Shown here piece after piece: positions 17,319 to 25,374 of a stretch of DNA of 42,110 nt (position 1 is the stretch's first letter; each line of letters opens with the position of its first letter). The stretch lies in NCBI RefSeq assembly GCF_000317595.1, contig NZ_AEJC01000393.1, positions 1-42,110 of the forward strand, read 5' to 3'. The DNA is from Streptomyces ipomoeae 91-03. GTDB lineage: Bacteria; Actinomycetota; Actinomycetes; Streptomycetales; Streptomycetaceae. The notes under the pieces are model-generated. The model saw nothing but the letters and a program-made list of their open reading frames with translations. It was not told the DNA's origin and did no database searches. The position numbers were made by a program, and so were the translations under genes.

Positions 17319-18467
17319 TCACAGACCCAGTTCGATGGCCACCAGCTGCCGCTGGATGTCCGAGGTGCCGGAGAAGAGGGTGGCAGCGACCGAGTCGCGC
17401 AGCGCTGACTCGATGCCGAACCCCTTGCGGAACCCCCGGCCGCCAAAGGTCCGCACGGCGTCGGTGGCGGTCGTCAGGGCTGCCTCCGAGACCGCGAGCT
17501 TCGACAGCGCGGCGGACAGTCCGCTCGTGCCGTTCTGGTCCATCTCCCAGCAGGTTCGGTAGAGCAGCAGCCGGGCGCTCTCCAGACGGATCTTCATGTC
17601 GACGACGCGGTTGGACACGGACTGGAACTCGGCGATACGACGTCCGAACTGGCGCCGTTCGCGCGCGTACGTCACGCATTCGTCGACCAGGCGTTCCTGA
17701 AGGCCGACGTAGAGCGCGAACAAGCAAGCGCGTTCCCAGCCCATCGAGTGCTGGAAGATCGCCGCCCCCTGCCCCGGTTCGCCGAGCACCGCCGACTCGG
17801 GCACCGGGCAGTCCCGGAACTCGACCGCTCCGGCCGGGCACCCTTCGAGACCGAGCTTGGCGAAGGGCTCAGCCGCCACCACGCCCGCTGCGTGCGCGTC
17901 CACCGCGAACCCGGTGGTGCCCCACTGCCGGGCCCCCGGGTCGGTCGTCGCGTAGACCACCAGGACGTCGGCCACCGGACCGTTGCTGACGAACGTCTTG
18001 GTCCCGTTCAGCAGATAGCCGTCCGGTACGCGGGTGGCGGTCGTGCGGAGGTTGCCGGTGTCCGACCCGGCCTCGGCCTCGGTCATGGCGTTCCCAGCGA
18101 CGAGTTCGCCCGAGCAGAGCCCGGGGAGTGTCCGTGCCCGCAGCGCGGGCGAGCCGAACGCGACGATCGGCATCAGGCAGGCGAACAGGTGAGCGGCGGC
18201 GGCGAAGGCGAGCCCGGTGTCCGGGCAGCCCCGCCCGACCGCCTCGAAGACCCGCGCGGTGTCCAGTGCCCCAAGGCCCTGGCCACCGTACTCACAGGGA
18301 ACGCAGGCACCCAGTACGCCCAGGTCGCCGAGGAACCGCCATGCCTCCCGGCTGAAGCCGTCCGGTTCCGAAACCGGATCCGCGGACGTCCGCCCGAAGT
18401 ACTTCGTCACCTCGGAGAGGACGCTGTCATAGCGATGCTGCTGGTCGGCAGCCCAGCTGAACTCCAT
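17319..18467 (-). CDS. Prolyl-carrier dehydrogenase (PltE/RedW-like acyl-CoA dehydrogenase fold)
   Basis: This 382-residue flavoprotein has the acyl-CoA dehydrogenase fold. N-terminal helices, the AMTEAEAGSDTGNLRTTA signature, the GTKTFVSNGPVADVLVVYA beta domain, and the C-terminal FGGRGFRKGFGIESALRDS and SGTSDIQRQLVA segments are all present. In pyrrole pathways such enzymes carry out two successive two-electron oxidations of prolyl-S-carrier to pyrrolyl-2-carboxyl-S-carrier. The gene lies 10 bases upstream of the adenylation gene. A true fatty acyl-CoA dehydrogenase is less likely in this setting, though the fold alone does not exclude it. Confidence 0.87.
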   Translation of the reverse strand: MEFSWAADQQHRYDSVLSEVTKYFGRTSADPVSEPDGFSREAWRFLGDLGVLGACVPCEYGGQGLGALDTARVFEAVGRGCPDTGLAFAAAAHLFACLMPIVAFGSPALRARTLPGLCSGELVAGNAMTEAEAGSDTGNLRTTATRVPDGYLLNGTKTFVSNGPVADVLVVYATTDPGARQWGTTGFAVDAHAAGVVAAEPFAKLGLEGCPAGAVEFRDCPVPESAVLGEPGQGAAIFQHSMGWERACLFALYVGLQERLVDECVTYARERRQFGRRIAEFQSVSNRVVDMKIRLESARLLLYRTCWEMDQNGTSGLSAALSKLAVSEAALTTATDAVRTFGGRGFRKGFGIESALRDSVAATLFSGTSDIQRQLVAIELGL

Positions 18468-18544
18468 GGATCTCCACCGGTTTCCTCTCAGCTGCTGCCC
18501 CGGCGGGACGGTGACGCATCGTCAGGGGCACACGGAGGCTTTCG

Positions 18545-19036
18545 TCACAGACGTACGGGAACTTTGCTGAGCATGCCGATCGCCTCGGCGAAGAAGTAGA
18601 TCCCCTGGAAGAAGGCCAGAGTGTCGCCCTTCTCCAGCCGCAGCTCGCGGTACATCACCACGCGGCGCGGGTCGCACTCGTTCGACAGCAACCGCTGCCA
18701 GCTGGCGAGGCCGCCGCGCAGGACGTAGTCGGCCGCCACGTCGGCGGGCTGTGCCGGCCCCAGCACGGCCGCCTTGACGCACTGCCCGTCCTGCCAGTCC
18801 ACGTGCAGGTAGGCGGAGCTGTCCTGGCCGTCGGGCAGGCCGACGACCCCCAGCGCCCATGAGTACGAGTACGCCGAGCGCACCCCTTCGATCCACCGCC
18901 AGTAGTTGGGCAGCTTGGCCGCGCGTGCCTCCTCGTCCGGCCCGGCGTTCAACGCCCTGCGTACGTCCTCGGCCCACTCCTCGGTGAGGAACCCGGGCGC
19001 GGTCGGCGCCGCCTTCATCGTCACATCAGCCGTCAT
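18545..19036 (-). CDS. SCP2 sterol-binding-domain-like protein
   Basis: This 163-residue protein's second half matches the SCP2 fold: strands ending in AAVLGPAQPADVAADYVLRGG, then LASWQRLLSNECDPRRVVMYRELRLEKGD, which is the typical SCP2 'Wxxll.g..dp..a...g.l.i.gd' pattern, then a closing helix. SCP2 domains bind hydrophobic ligands in a tunnel. There is no signal peptide. The gene sits between the R2-like oxidase (10-base gap) and the prolyl dehydrogenase in one operon. It may hold a lipophilic intermediate for the oxidase. This is inference; no known pyrrole pathway requires such a protein to my knowledge. Confidence 0.7.
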   Translation of the reverse strand: MTADVTMKAAPTAPGFLTEEWAEDVRRALNAGPDEEARAAKLPNYWRWIEGVRSAYSYSWALGVVGLPDGQDSSAYLHVDWQDGQCVKAAVLGPAQPADVAADYVLRGGLASWQRLLSNECDPRRVVMYRELRLEKGDTLAFFQGIYFFAEAIGMLSKVPVRL

Positions 19037-19046
19037 GACGTGCTCC

Positions 19047-20000
19047 TCAGCTCCGGGTCCGAATCGCGGAAACCATGCTGTCCAGGTCAGGGGGGAGGCT
19101 GATGCCGACGTCCGACAGCTTCATCCAGAGCTGGCGCATCATCTCTTGCTGGAGGCCGGCCAGGTCCCAGCCGAGCGGTTCGAGCGGGATCCGCCTGCTC
19201 GTCGTGGCGGAGACGGTCAAGGCCGCCCGGAGCGTGTCGTGGATGGCGAGCAGTAGCCGCGGATCCTCCTGTACCGAGTCACGCAGGAACCGCATGCCCG
19301 ACTGCACATGGCGGGCCTCGTCCCGGCAGGACGCGGTGAACCCCGTGTAGTAGCCGGGGAGTAGGCCCCGGTTGCGGCAGAAGCTCAGCGTGACCTTCAT
19401 GACGGTCAGCGCCAGCACGCCCTCGATCCACAGGAAGTACGAGGTGCCGTACCGCACACGGCGGACCGGATCCTCCGGGTCGCGCCGCAGGTCGTCGGCG
19501 AGGTACGCGAGGAGCCCGAACGAGCCGACGAAGGTCTCGGAAATGTAGCCGAACGACGAGTCGAGCAGTTCCTGCACCGACTGGCCGGGCAGGTCGACGA
19601 CCTCCCGGTAGAAGCGGTCGAAGAAGACCATGTGCCGGGCCTCGTCCTCGACCTGGCTGGCGAGGAACATCTTCGACTCCTCGCTCCCGCCGAGCATGAA
19701 CACCGGGAGCTCCACCTCGACCTGGCGTTCCCCGTGGTGGAAGCCCGCGGAGACGGCGGTGAACGCGTCGCGCTCCTCCTGCGTCATCCGGTTCCGCCAG
19801 TCGTCCACGTCCTGAGTGAAGTCGATCTCGAAGGCGTTCCAGCGCTGGCGGTGGTATCGCTGGTACAGGGCCGTGTAGTCCGGCAGCTTCTTGAGATCGG
19901 TGTGGAGATAGGCGATGACGTCGTCGATGTCAAGGTCGCGGATCTGGGAAAGGGTGGAACTGTCCACGCGGGATATCAGTTCCTGAGACAGCTTGGTCAT
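19047..20000 (-). CDS. Ribonucleotide reductase R2-like di-metal oxidase
   Basis: This 317-residue ferritin-like protein has the full set of six metal ligands of the R2/R2lox superfamily: Glu91, Glu120 and His123 (VEDEARHM), Glu193 (LWIEGVLAL), Glu228 and His231 (RDEARHVQ). The spacing of 29, 3, 70, 35 and 3 residues resembles R2lox and R2. No R1 subunit is nearby and the C-terminus lacks a clear R1-binding tail, so it is probably not a reductase subunit. Related di-metal enzymes in natural-product clusters (AurF, CmlI) oxidise amines or C-H bonds. It appears to be the first gene of the operon. ATG 20000 was chosen; an in-frame ATG at 20060 is possible. Confidence 0.85.
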   Translation of the reverse strand: MTKLSQELISRVDSSTLSQIRDLDIDDVIAYLHTDLKKLPDYTALYQRYHRQRWNAFEIDFTQDVDDWRNRMTQEERDAFTAVSAGFHHGERQVEVELPVFMLGGSEESKMFLASQVEDEARHMVFFDRFYREVVDLPGQSVQELLDSSFGYISETFVGSFGLLAYLADDLRRDPEDPVRRVRYGTSYFLWIEGVLALTVMKVTLSFCRNRGLLPGYYTGFTASCRDEARHVQSGMRFLRDSVQEDPRLLLAIHDTLRAALTVSATTSRRIPLEPLGWDLAGLQQEMMRQLWMKLSDVGISLPPDLDSMVSAIRTRS

Positions 20001-20062
20001 GACCTCTTGGCTTTCTCTTATTCCATGCGCTAATCGCTGAGAATAGATAGAACGAAACATGA

Positions 20063-20134
20063 TGGATCGAATTCCATGAAGTGTTCCGTGGAGCCAGGAA
20101 TGCGAGAGGGGAGCAGTGGATCGAACTACTTGAA
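20063..20134 (-). promoter_or_regulatory. Paired operator-like repeats before the pyrrole operon
   Basis: TGGATCGAATTCCATGAA (20063-20080) recurs as TGGATCGAACTACTTGAA (20117-20134), 54 bases apart (start to start), 15 of 18 identical. The first has partial dyad symmetry (ATGGA...TCCAT). A minus-strand -10-like TATAGA lies at 20136-20141, next to the second copy. The pattern fits binding sites for a cluster regulator, with the PAS-LuxR protein at 22498 the obvious candidate. Not proven. Confidence 0.4.
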
Positions 20135-20652
20135 CTCTATACCGGCTGAGGAACTTCAGGCGAGTGAGTGAGGGTAAACTAGAATTATTGCTGGTCTCGA
20201 TCTTTAGCGCGCCCAGCAGAGTCGAAGGTCTTTGAGATGTAGTTGGTCTTGAGCTGCAAGCTCGTTGTCGCCTGCCGGTAAGTGCTGCCGGAAGCTGCGC
20301 GTCCTGTAACCGGGTGATCCCCGCGAACTGGGCGCGGGCCGGGTGGGCGTCGGAGGCGGCCGTAGTACCGCGACGAGCCGGCGGACAACACAACCGCCGG
20401 CCAGGGCAGGGTCGCTGCTTCGTCGATGCGCAGATTGTCTGGAGGCTTGGTGAGTGCCGTTTCGGCTGGTTCCGCCACGTCGGGATCTCTGAAAGCTGGG
20501 TCCGGTCCGAGCCTTGCAGCAGGTCGTAACAAACGGCCCGCCGGGCGGGTTGTCGGCGGCGTTCCCGAACCGGTGAGCCAGGCAGTCGCACTCCCGGGTG
20601 ACCAAGTCGGACTGCCCGGGCATCGGTACGGAAGACTGCGACTGCGATACCA

Positions 20653-20704
20653 GGGGCCTCCTGCTGCTCAGTGATTCACACCAACGAGCTGTTCAGGAGG
20701 CCCC
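20653..20704. terminator. Inverted repeat after the acyl-CoA ligase gene
   Basis: GGGGCCTCCTG (20653-20663) and CAGGAGGCCCC (20694-20704) form a perfect 11-bp stem with a 30-base loop, 85 bases downstream of the ligase stop. It may be a terminator for the ligase gene or a leftover end of a transposable element; the long loop makes either uncertain. Confidence 0.45.
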
Positions 20705-20788
20705 GCTTGTATGCGCCGAGCCCCCCCCGCGACCACCCGATCGGGACTTCCATCCGATCGGCAAACCCCAAGATCGGTACCACAACAG

Positions 20789-22426
20789 CTACTTACTCGG
20801 AGGATCAAGGTGGTGCAGGTCGAGTGCGTCGTTGGCGTACAGCTCCCGCAGTCGCTTCTTGTCGGCCTTGCCGACACTCGTCTTCGGTAGCGCAACCACG
20901 AAGGTCCACCGCTCGGGCAACTGCCACCGGGGCACCCGTTCGGACAGGAACGCACGCAGTTCAGCCGGGGTCGCATGGTGTCCTGCATGCAGGACGACCG
21001 CGACCAAGGGCCGTTCGCCCCATCGCTCGTCAGGCACCCCGATCGAGGCGGCCTCAGCCACCGCGGGGTGCGCCATCACCTGGTTCTCCAGGTCAATCGA
21101 GGAGATCCACTCACCACCGGATTTGATCACGTCCTTGGTCCGGTCGGTCAGGGTCAGATAGCCGTCGGGACTGATCCGGCCGACGTCCCCGGTGCGCAGC
21201 CAGCCGTCATGGAACTGATCCGGATCGACACCGCCGTAGTAGCCGCCCGCCACCCACGGCCCGCGCAGTTCCACTTCGCCGACGCTCTCGTCATCCCAGG
21301 GCAGTTCCCGGCCCGCGTCGTCGAGCAGCCGGGCCCGCACCGGCGCCGGGAAACGGCCCTGGGAGAGGCGGTAGGCCCAGGCCTGTTCGGGGTCCGCGCC
21401 GGCCGGCGGTCGGGCGACCGTGCCCAGCGGGGAGGTCTCGGTCATGCCCCAGGAGTGCAGGAGGGGTACGCCGTGGCGCTCCTCGTACGCCTTGAAGAGG
21501 GCGGGCGGGCATGCGGAGCCGCCGACCACGATCTCCCGCAGGTGTGAGATGTCCTGCGGTGCGGACTCGAGGTACCGCAGCACAGCCTGCCAGATCGTGG
21601 GCACGCCGCAGGCCAGTGTCGGTCGCTCGGAGGCGAGCATCCGCGCGATGTCCGCGGACTGGAGGAAACGATCCGGCAGGATCAGCGAGCCGCCGATCAC
21701 CGCCGATGAGTGGGGTAGCCCCCAGGCCAGTACATGGAACATGGGTACGAGGACCAGGGACCTGTCTCCCTGGTACAGGCACGTGCTGTTCGTCATGCAG
21801 TCCTGGAGGGAGTGCAGCCAGATCGACCGGTGCGAGTAGACGACTCCCTTCGGGTCACCGGTGGTGCCGGAGGTGTAGCACATGGCGGCGGCCTGGCGTT
21901 CGTCGATGTCGGGCCAGGGGAAGTCGTCCGGCTGCCCGGCCAGCAGGTCGTCGTAGCCGTGTACTTCGACGGTGGCGGGGGCCTGGAGAGTGCTCGGGTC
22001 GCCGTTGACTACCACGACGTGCCGGACCGTCGTCATCCGCGGCAGCAGCTCGGCCAGATGCGGCACGAGCGAGCCGTCAACCAGGACGACATGGTCCTCG
22101 GCGTGATTGACGGTGTAGATCAACTGGCCGGGGAACAGCCGGACGTTCAGGGTGTGCAGCACAGCGCCCATGGCGGGGACGGCGAAGTACGCGGTCAGGT
22201 GCTCGGCGTTGTTCCACATGAAGGTGGCCACCCGTTGGTCACCGGTGACACCGAGCCCGCGCAGCGCGTGAGCCAGCCGCGCGGCGTCCCGGCCGACCTC
22301 TCTGTACGTCGTACGCCGGGGCTCGCCTTCCGTCCAGGTGGTGACCTGGACATCCGCGTGCACGCGACGCGTGTACTGGAGGAGATCCGCCAGGGAGAAC
22401 TGTCCGTTCTGCATGGTGCTCAACAT
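20789..22426 (-). CDS. Fatty-acid/aryl acyl-CoA ligase (ANL superfamily)
   Basis: This 545-residue ANL-family ligase makes an acyl-AMP and then an acyl-CoA (or acyl-carrier) thioester. Motifs: AMP loop MCYTSGTTGDPKGVVYSH, LLHSWGMTETSP, WLRTGDVGRISPDGYLTLTDRTKDVIKSGGEWIS, and the catalytic lysine in TSVGKADKKRLRELY. The SGGEWIS hinge and WNNAEHL N-terminus are typical of medium/long-chain fatty acyl-CoA ligases. The start ATG 22426 follows GGAG with a 7-base gap. It sits between the PAS-LuxR regulator and the operon promoter and is co-oriented with both. It could activate an acyl chain that receives, or is joined with, the pyrrole; the substrate is unknown. Confidence 0.87.
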   Translation of the reverse strand: MLSTMQNGQFSLADLLQYTRRVHADVQVTTWTEGEPRRTTYREVGRDAARLAHALRGLGVTGDQRVATFMWNNAEHLTAYFAVPAMGAVLHTLNVRLFPGQLIYTVNHAEDHVVLVDGSLVPHLAELLPRMTTVRHVVVVNGDPSTLQAPATVEVHGYDDLLAGQPDDFPWPDIDERQAAAMCYTSGTTGDPKGVVYSHRSIWLHSLQDCMTNSTCLYQGDRSLVLVPMFHVLAWGLPHSSAVIGGSLILPDRFLQSADIARMLASERPTLACGVPTIWQAVLRYLESAPQDISHLREIVVGGSACPPALFKAYEERHGVPLLHSWGMTETSPLGTVARPPAGADPEQAWAYRLSQGRFPAPVRARLLDDAGRELPWDDESVGEVELRGPWVAGGYYGGVDPDQFHDGWLRTGDVGRISPDGYLTLTDRTKDVIKSGGEWISSIDLENQVMAHPAVAEAASIGVPDERWGERPLVAVVLHAGHHATPAELRAFLSERVPRWQLPERWTFVVALPKTSVGKADKKRLRELYANDALDLHHLDPPSK

Positions 22427-22497
22427 GGGACTGCTCCAGTACGGGCCATGGGGCACGGGGATGGAATGCGAGGGGACGTGGACTCCAGCGACCCTGG

Positions 22498-23190
22498 TTA
22501 TTTCACGTACTGTGGAAGCACCATCGGCGGCCAGCAGGTCTCATCGAAAATCTGCCTGGCGAACATTCGGGAGATCAGTGCGGTTCGGCTGGGCGCGTCG
22601 AATTTCCGCAGCAGGCCGCTGATGTGGTATTCGACGCCCTGTCGGCTCATGCTCAGCCGTGAGGCGATTTGGTTAGACGAGTCGCCCATCGCGATGCCCT
22701 CGACGATGCGGGCGGCGATCCTGCTCAGCGTGACCTGTTTCTCACTGTAGGGCGCACCGTACTGACGCCTGATGATCACCAGCGCCATCCTGCCACCGTC
22801 GACGCGGTTGCCTTCAACAGCGAAGACATGTACGTGAATGTCGTTCACGCTTCCGTCGAGTGTCGCACCGACAAAGCGCTCTACGATGTGTTCTTTTTTG
22901 CTTTGAAATAGGTCATCGAGGTGATGGGTCAGGCGGCTTCCGGGATTTAGTCTCAAAATATCGCGGAACGACAATTGCTTGATTGATTCAATGGCATTTC
23001 CGGTAATTCGGGCGAAATTCTCACTGGTAGCCGCGATATGGAAACATGGGGCAACGAGGGCTGCGCAAAGGCTGGTCTCGTCCATTAGTTTTAAGAAATC
23101 ATCAAATTGCCGCGTGGGACTGCTGCATCCTCCTCTGCAGGTCCAGGAATTATCTATTCGTGCTACATGCTTGCCCGCTTTTGTGGCCAT
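22498..23190 (-). CDS. PAS-LuxR family transcriptional regulator
   Basis: This 230-residue regulator has a PAS sensor domain (about residues 33-142: FLKLMDETSLCAALVAPCFH to GGRMALVIIRRQ) and a LuxR/FixJ helix-turn-helix (about 153-212: SRIAARIVEGIAMGDSSNQIASRLSMSRQGVEYHISGLLRKFDAPSRTALISR). The architecture is that of PimM/PteF-type cluster activators of Streptomyces. The LuxR recognition helix reads MSRQGVEYHISGLLRKF. It is encoded directly upstream of the acyl-CoA ligase on the same strand and is the only intact regulator in the window, so it is the likely pathway activator. The gene has clearly lower GC than its neighbours, including rare codons, which suggests either transfer or low expression. 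Confidence 0.85.
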   Translation of the reverse strand: MATKAGKHVARIDNSWTCRGGCSSPTRQFDDFLKLMDETSLCAALVAPCFHIAATSENFARITGNAIESIKQLSFRDILRLNPGSRLTHHLDDLFQSKKEHIVERFVGATLDGSVNDIHVHVFAVEGNRVDGGRMALVIIRRQYGAPYSEKQVTLSRIAARIVEGIAMGDSSNQIASRLSMSRQGVEYHISGLLRKFDAPSRTALISRMFARQIFDETCWPPMVLPQYVK

Positions 23191-23489
23191 CGGGTGAGCC
23201 CTTCTGAATCCAAAGCATGTATCGGTCTCTGCTGTAGTTGGTCCCGGCGCTCAATTGGTCGGGAGGGCCCTCGTAGCGCAAAAATCTCATGCGTCGAAAG
23301 GGTGATTTACCCCTGGTGTGCTAACCGGAGGGGGGTAGTCCGTTCTTTCCCATGCCGATACGGGGTCAATCTCGATGGGATTGTGACCTAAGTCACTGAT
23401 GGATGCTTCGTGGTGATTGCCGGTGGGGGCTTCCAAGCCCGGGCAGGTCGAGCACCCAGATGTCGCGTCGGGTGGACACCGGATTCCGT
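23191..23489. other. Upstream region of the PAS-LuxR gene, no gene seen
   Basis: About 300 bases that must include the regulator's promoter. GTGACCTAAGTCAC (23383-23396) has 5-base dyad arms and may be an operator or an end of the decayed IS1380 element beside it. No coding sequence is recognised. Confidence 0.4.
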
Positions 23490-23866
23490 GGCTCCGGCGG
23501 GCTTGCGCTCTTCCCGAGCATGGGTGATCACGTCGGTCCAGGGCCGCGCGCCGCGAGACGGAGGTAGCGGCGGCCGATGGTGATGAGCCGGCCTGCGGTG
23601 CGGAACACCCGGAACCAAGGTGGTGTGGGTTCCCGGAGGCGGACGGTGTCGTGAAGGGGGGCGCAGACCGGTTGCGTGGACGGTGCGGATGCGGTCCTTG
23701 GCCCCACGCGCGCTGACGGTGGCGCAGTTCCAGGTCCGTGATCGGCGCGGATGACATGGGGGATGGTCATGCCGACCGAGTACGACACCCCCCATCGGGC
23801 AAGCCGGGCGGCGAACCCGTGCCACTGTCGACGTCTCATGGCGCCGCCGGCGTTACGGGTCAAGAT
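23490..23866 (-). pseudogene. Decayed IS1380-family transposase
   Basis: Pieces of an IS1380 transposase occur in order but in different frames. ILTRNAGG and LARWGVSYSVGMTIPHVI occur around 23866-23760, RARGAKDRIRTVHATGLR around 23700, FRVFRTAGRLITIGRRYLRLAARG around 23600, and PWTDVITHAREE at 23543-23496. The catalytic middle (about 80 residues after SVGMTI) is deleted and there are at least two frameshifts. No terminal repeats were identified. It is an old, inactive insertion between the regulator and the BioF-like gene. Confidence 0.7.
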
Positions 23867-24171
23867 CTGTTCTCCCCGCCGGAACCGTCCTCGCTGGATG
23901 CCGCACGAGACACCGATTCCTCCACGGCCCCCACCTCGCACAACTCGACCGACGGGCCGTCCGAGGCACCCGCCTCAACACGCCTCAGCACCGCCTCGGA
24001 CTCGGCAGTGCACCACGTCCGTGGACGTGGCTCGAAACGGCAAGGACGGTCAGTACAGCGGATCCGAGTTCTTCCCGGACTGGGGTGGGAAGGGCTCTAC
24101 CGCCGCTCCGGAAAGAGTGGGACTTCTCGTGGTTTACGTTGGGGTATGCCCAGCCATGCGGGTTGCCCGGC
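23867..24171. other. Upstream region of the BioF-like gene, nothing recognised
   Basis: About 300 bases between the IS1380 relic and the candidate promoter of the BioF-like gene. Several open frames exist but none has family features or a ribosome site. Confidence 0.4.
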
Positions 24172-24177
24172 TAGCCT
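24172..24177 (+). promoter_or_regulatory. Candidate -10 box of a leaderless BioF-like transcript
   Basis: TAGCCT lies 6 bases before the ATG at 24184, the same geometry as at ispH and ppgK. No clear -35 is seen at the right distance. Confidence 0.35.
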
Positions 24178-24183
24178 CGCGCT

Positions 24184-25374
24184 ATGACTTCACGGGACAC
24201 CGAAGCGGTGTGGCCCTCTCCGGACAGGGTTTTCGACTGGTTGGAAAAAGAGTTCGCACGGCGGGCAGAGGCTGGGATTTTTCGGCGGTTGCGGACACGC
24301 GGAGCCGAGGACGAATTCATCGCCCTGCAGGGTAACGACTACCTCGGGCTGAGCCGGGACGAGCGGGTTGTCGAGGCGGCGGTCGAGGCCACCCGCCGCT
24401 GGGGAACCAGCTCCACCGGATCCCGTGTGGTCAGCGGATCCACGGCGCTGCACGCCGAGTTCGAAGAAGAACTGGCGGACTTCACCGGGGCCGAGGCGGC
24501 ACTGGTTTTCTCTTCCGGATACATGGCCAACCTGAGCGCGATCACGACGCTCTCCGGACCGGAGTCCGTCATTGTCACCGACCAGGACATCCACGCCTCA
24601 TTGATCGACGGGTGTCGGCTGTCCCGGTCGGAGGTCTCCGTGGCGCCACATCTCGACGTGAAGGCGATGGGCGAAGTACTGCGGAACCGTCGACAGCCGA
24701 ACGCGCTCGTGATCACCGACTCGGTTTTCTCGGTCGACGGCGACCTAGCTCCGCTCAGCGACGTGATCGAGGTCTGCCGACGACACCAGGCCGCCCTGCT
24801 TGTCGACGACGCGCACGGCTTCGGAGTACTCGGTGAGGGTGGCAGGGGCGCCGCGCACGCCGCGGGCCTTGCCTCCGCCCCGGACGTTGTCACCTCGCTC
24901 ACCCTCTCCAAGTCTCTCGGCGCACAGGGAGGCGCGGTCTTCGGCCCCCGGCGGGCGATCCGTCAGATGGTCGAGAGCGCCCGCACCTTCATCTTCGACA
25001 CCGGCCTTGCCCCGGCCAGCGTGGCAGCAGCGCTTGCGGCCCTGCGGATCATGCGCACCGAGCCCGATCTGGTGCCACGCGCCAGGGGCATCGCTGCGGA
25101 CATGTCGACGCGGCTGAAGGAACGCGGCTTCACCGTGAGCACGCCCGATGCGGCGGTGGTGTCCGTCCGGGCGCCCTCGCCGAAGGCCGCCGACGAGTGG
25201 GCGAGACACTGCGCTGAACGGGGCGTCCGCGTGGGTTGCTTCCGGCCGCCCGCAGTGACTGACGGCATCTCCCGCATCCGCATCGCATCCCGCGCGGACC
25301 TCACCCCCGCCCAGGTCGACCGGGCAGTGACGGTGATCACGGAGACCGCACCAGAGGGGGCGCTGACGTCTTGA
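24184..25374 (+). CDS. Alpha-oxoamine synthase (BioF-like, 8-amino-7-oxononanoate synthase family)
   Basis: This 396-residue PLP enzyme of the alpha-oxoamine synthase family joins an amino acid and an acyl thioester with loss of CO2 to give an aminoketone. Features: GNDYLGLSRDERV, the GTSSTGSRVVSGST glycine-rich stretch, the PLP aspartate and histidine in LVDDAHGFGVLGEGGRG, and the Schiff-base Lys243 in LTLSKSLGAQGG. No bioA, bioB or bioD is nearby, so biotin synthesis is not required by context. In prodiginine pathways an oxoamine synthase (RedN/PigH) works with pyrrolyl intermediates, which makes a role in the neighbouring pyrrole cluster plausible. It is on the opposite strand, separated by the IS1380 relic, so this is only a possibility. 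Confidence 0.88.
   Translation: MTSRDTEAVWPSPDRVFDWLEKEFARRAEAGIFRRLRTRGAEDEFIALQGNDYLGLSRDERVVEAAVEATRRWGTSSTGSRVVSGSTALHAEFEEELADFTGAEAALVFSSGYMANLSAITTLSGPESVIVTDQDIHASLIDGCRLSRSEVSVAPHLDVKAMGEVLRNRRQPNALVITDSVFSVDGDLAPLSDVIEVCRRHQAALLVDDAHGFGVLGEGGRGAAHAAGLASAPDVVTSLTLSKSLGAQGGAVFGPRRAIRQMVESARTFIFDTGLAPASVAAALAALRIMRTEPDLVPRARGIAADMSTRLKERGFTVSTPDAAVVSVRAPSPKAADEWARHCAERGVRVGCFRPPAVTDGISRIRIASRADLTPAQVDRAVTVITETAPEGALTS

Larger units (their letters stand above)
20001..20788. other. 788-base noncoding region upstream of the pyrrole operon
   Basis: Bases 20001-20180 are distinctly AT-richer than the surroundings and hold the operon promoter region and two operator-like repeats. From about 20185 to 20620 the minus strand is open but encodes no recognisable protein; composition and short peptide pieces suggest decayed DNA. 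A stem with a long loop lies at 20653-20704. No complete gene is seen. Confidence 0.55.

Noticed and set aside
19047..20000. Genuine ribonucleotide reductase small subunit
   Set aside because: No large subunit is nearby, the gene opens a secondary-metabolite operon, and the protein has R2lox-like ligand spacing; kept as R2-like oxidase.
19047..20591. Longer version of the R2-like protein starting near 20591
   Set aside because: The extension upstream of 20000 is low-complexity, crosses the AT-rich promoter region and has no likeness to the R2 family.
20185..20623. Candidate protein gene upstream of the R2-like oxidase
   Set aside because: All three minus-strand frames are open in parts but none has a ribosome site, domain or consistent codon bias.
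24184..25374. Biotin synthesis gene bioF
   Set aside because: No bioA, bioB or bioD accompanies it and it lies beside a pyrrole cluster; the family is certain but the biotin role is not supported here.
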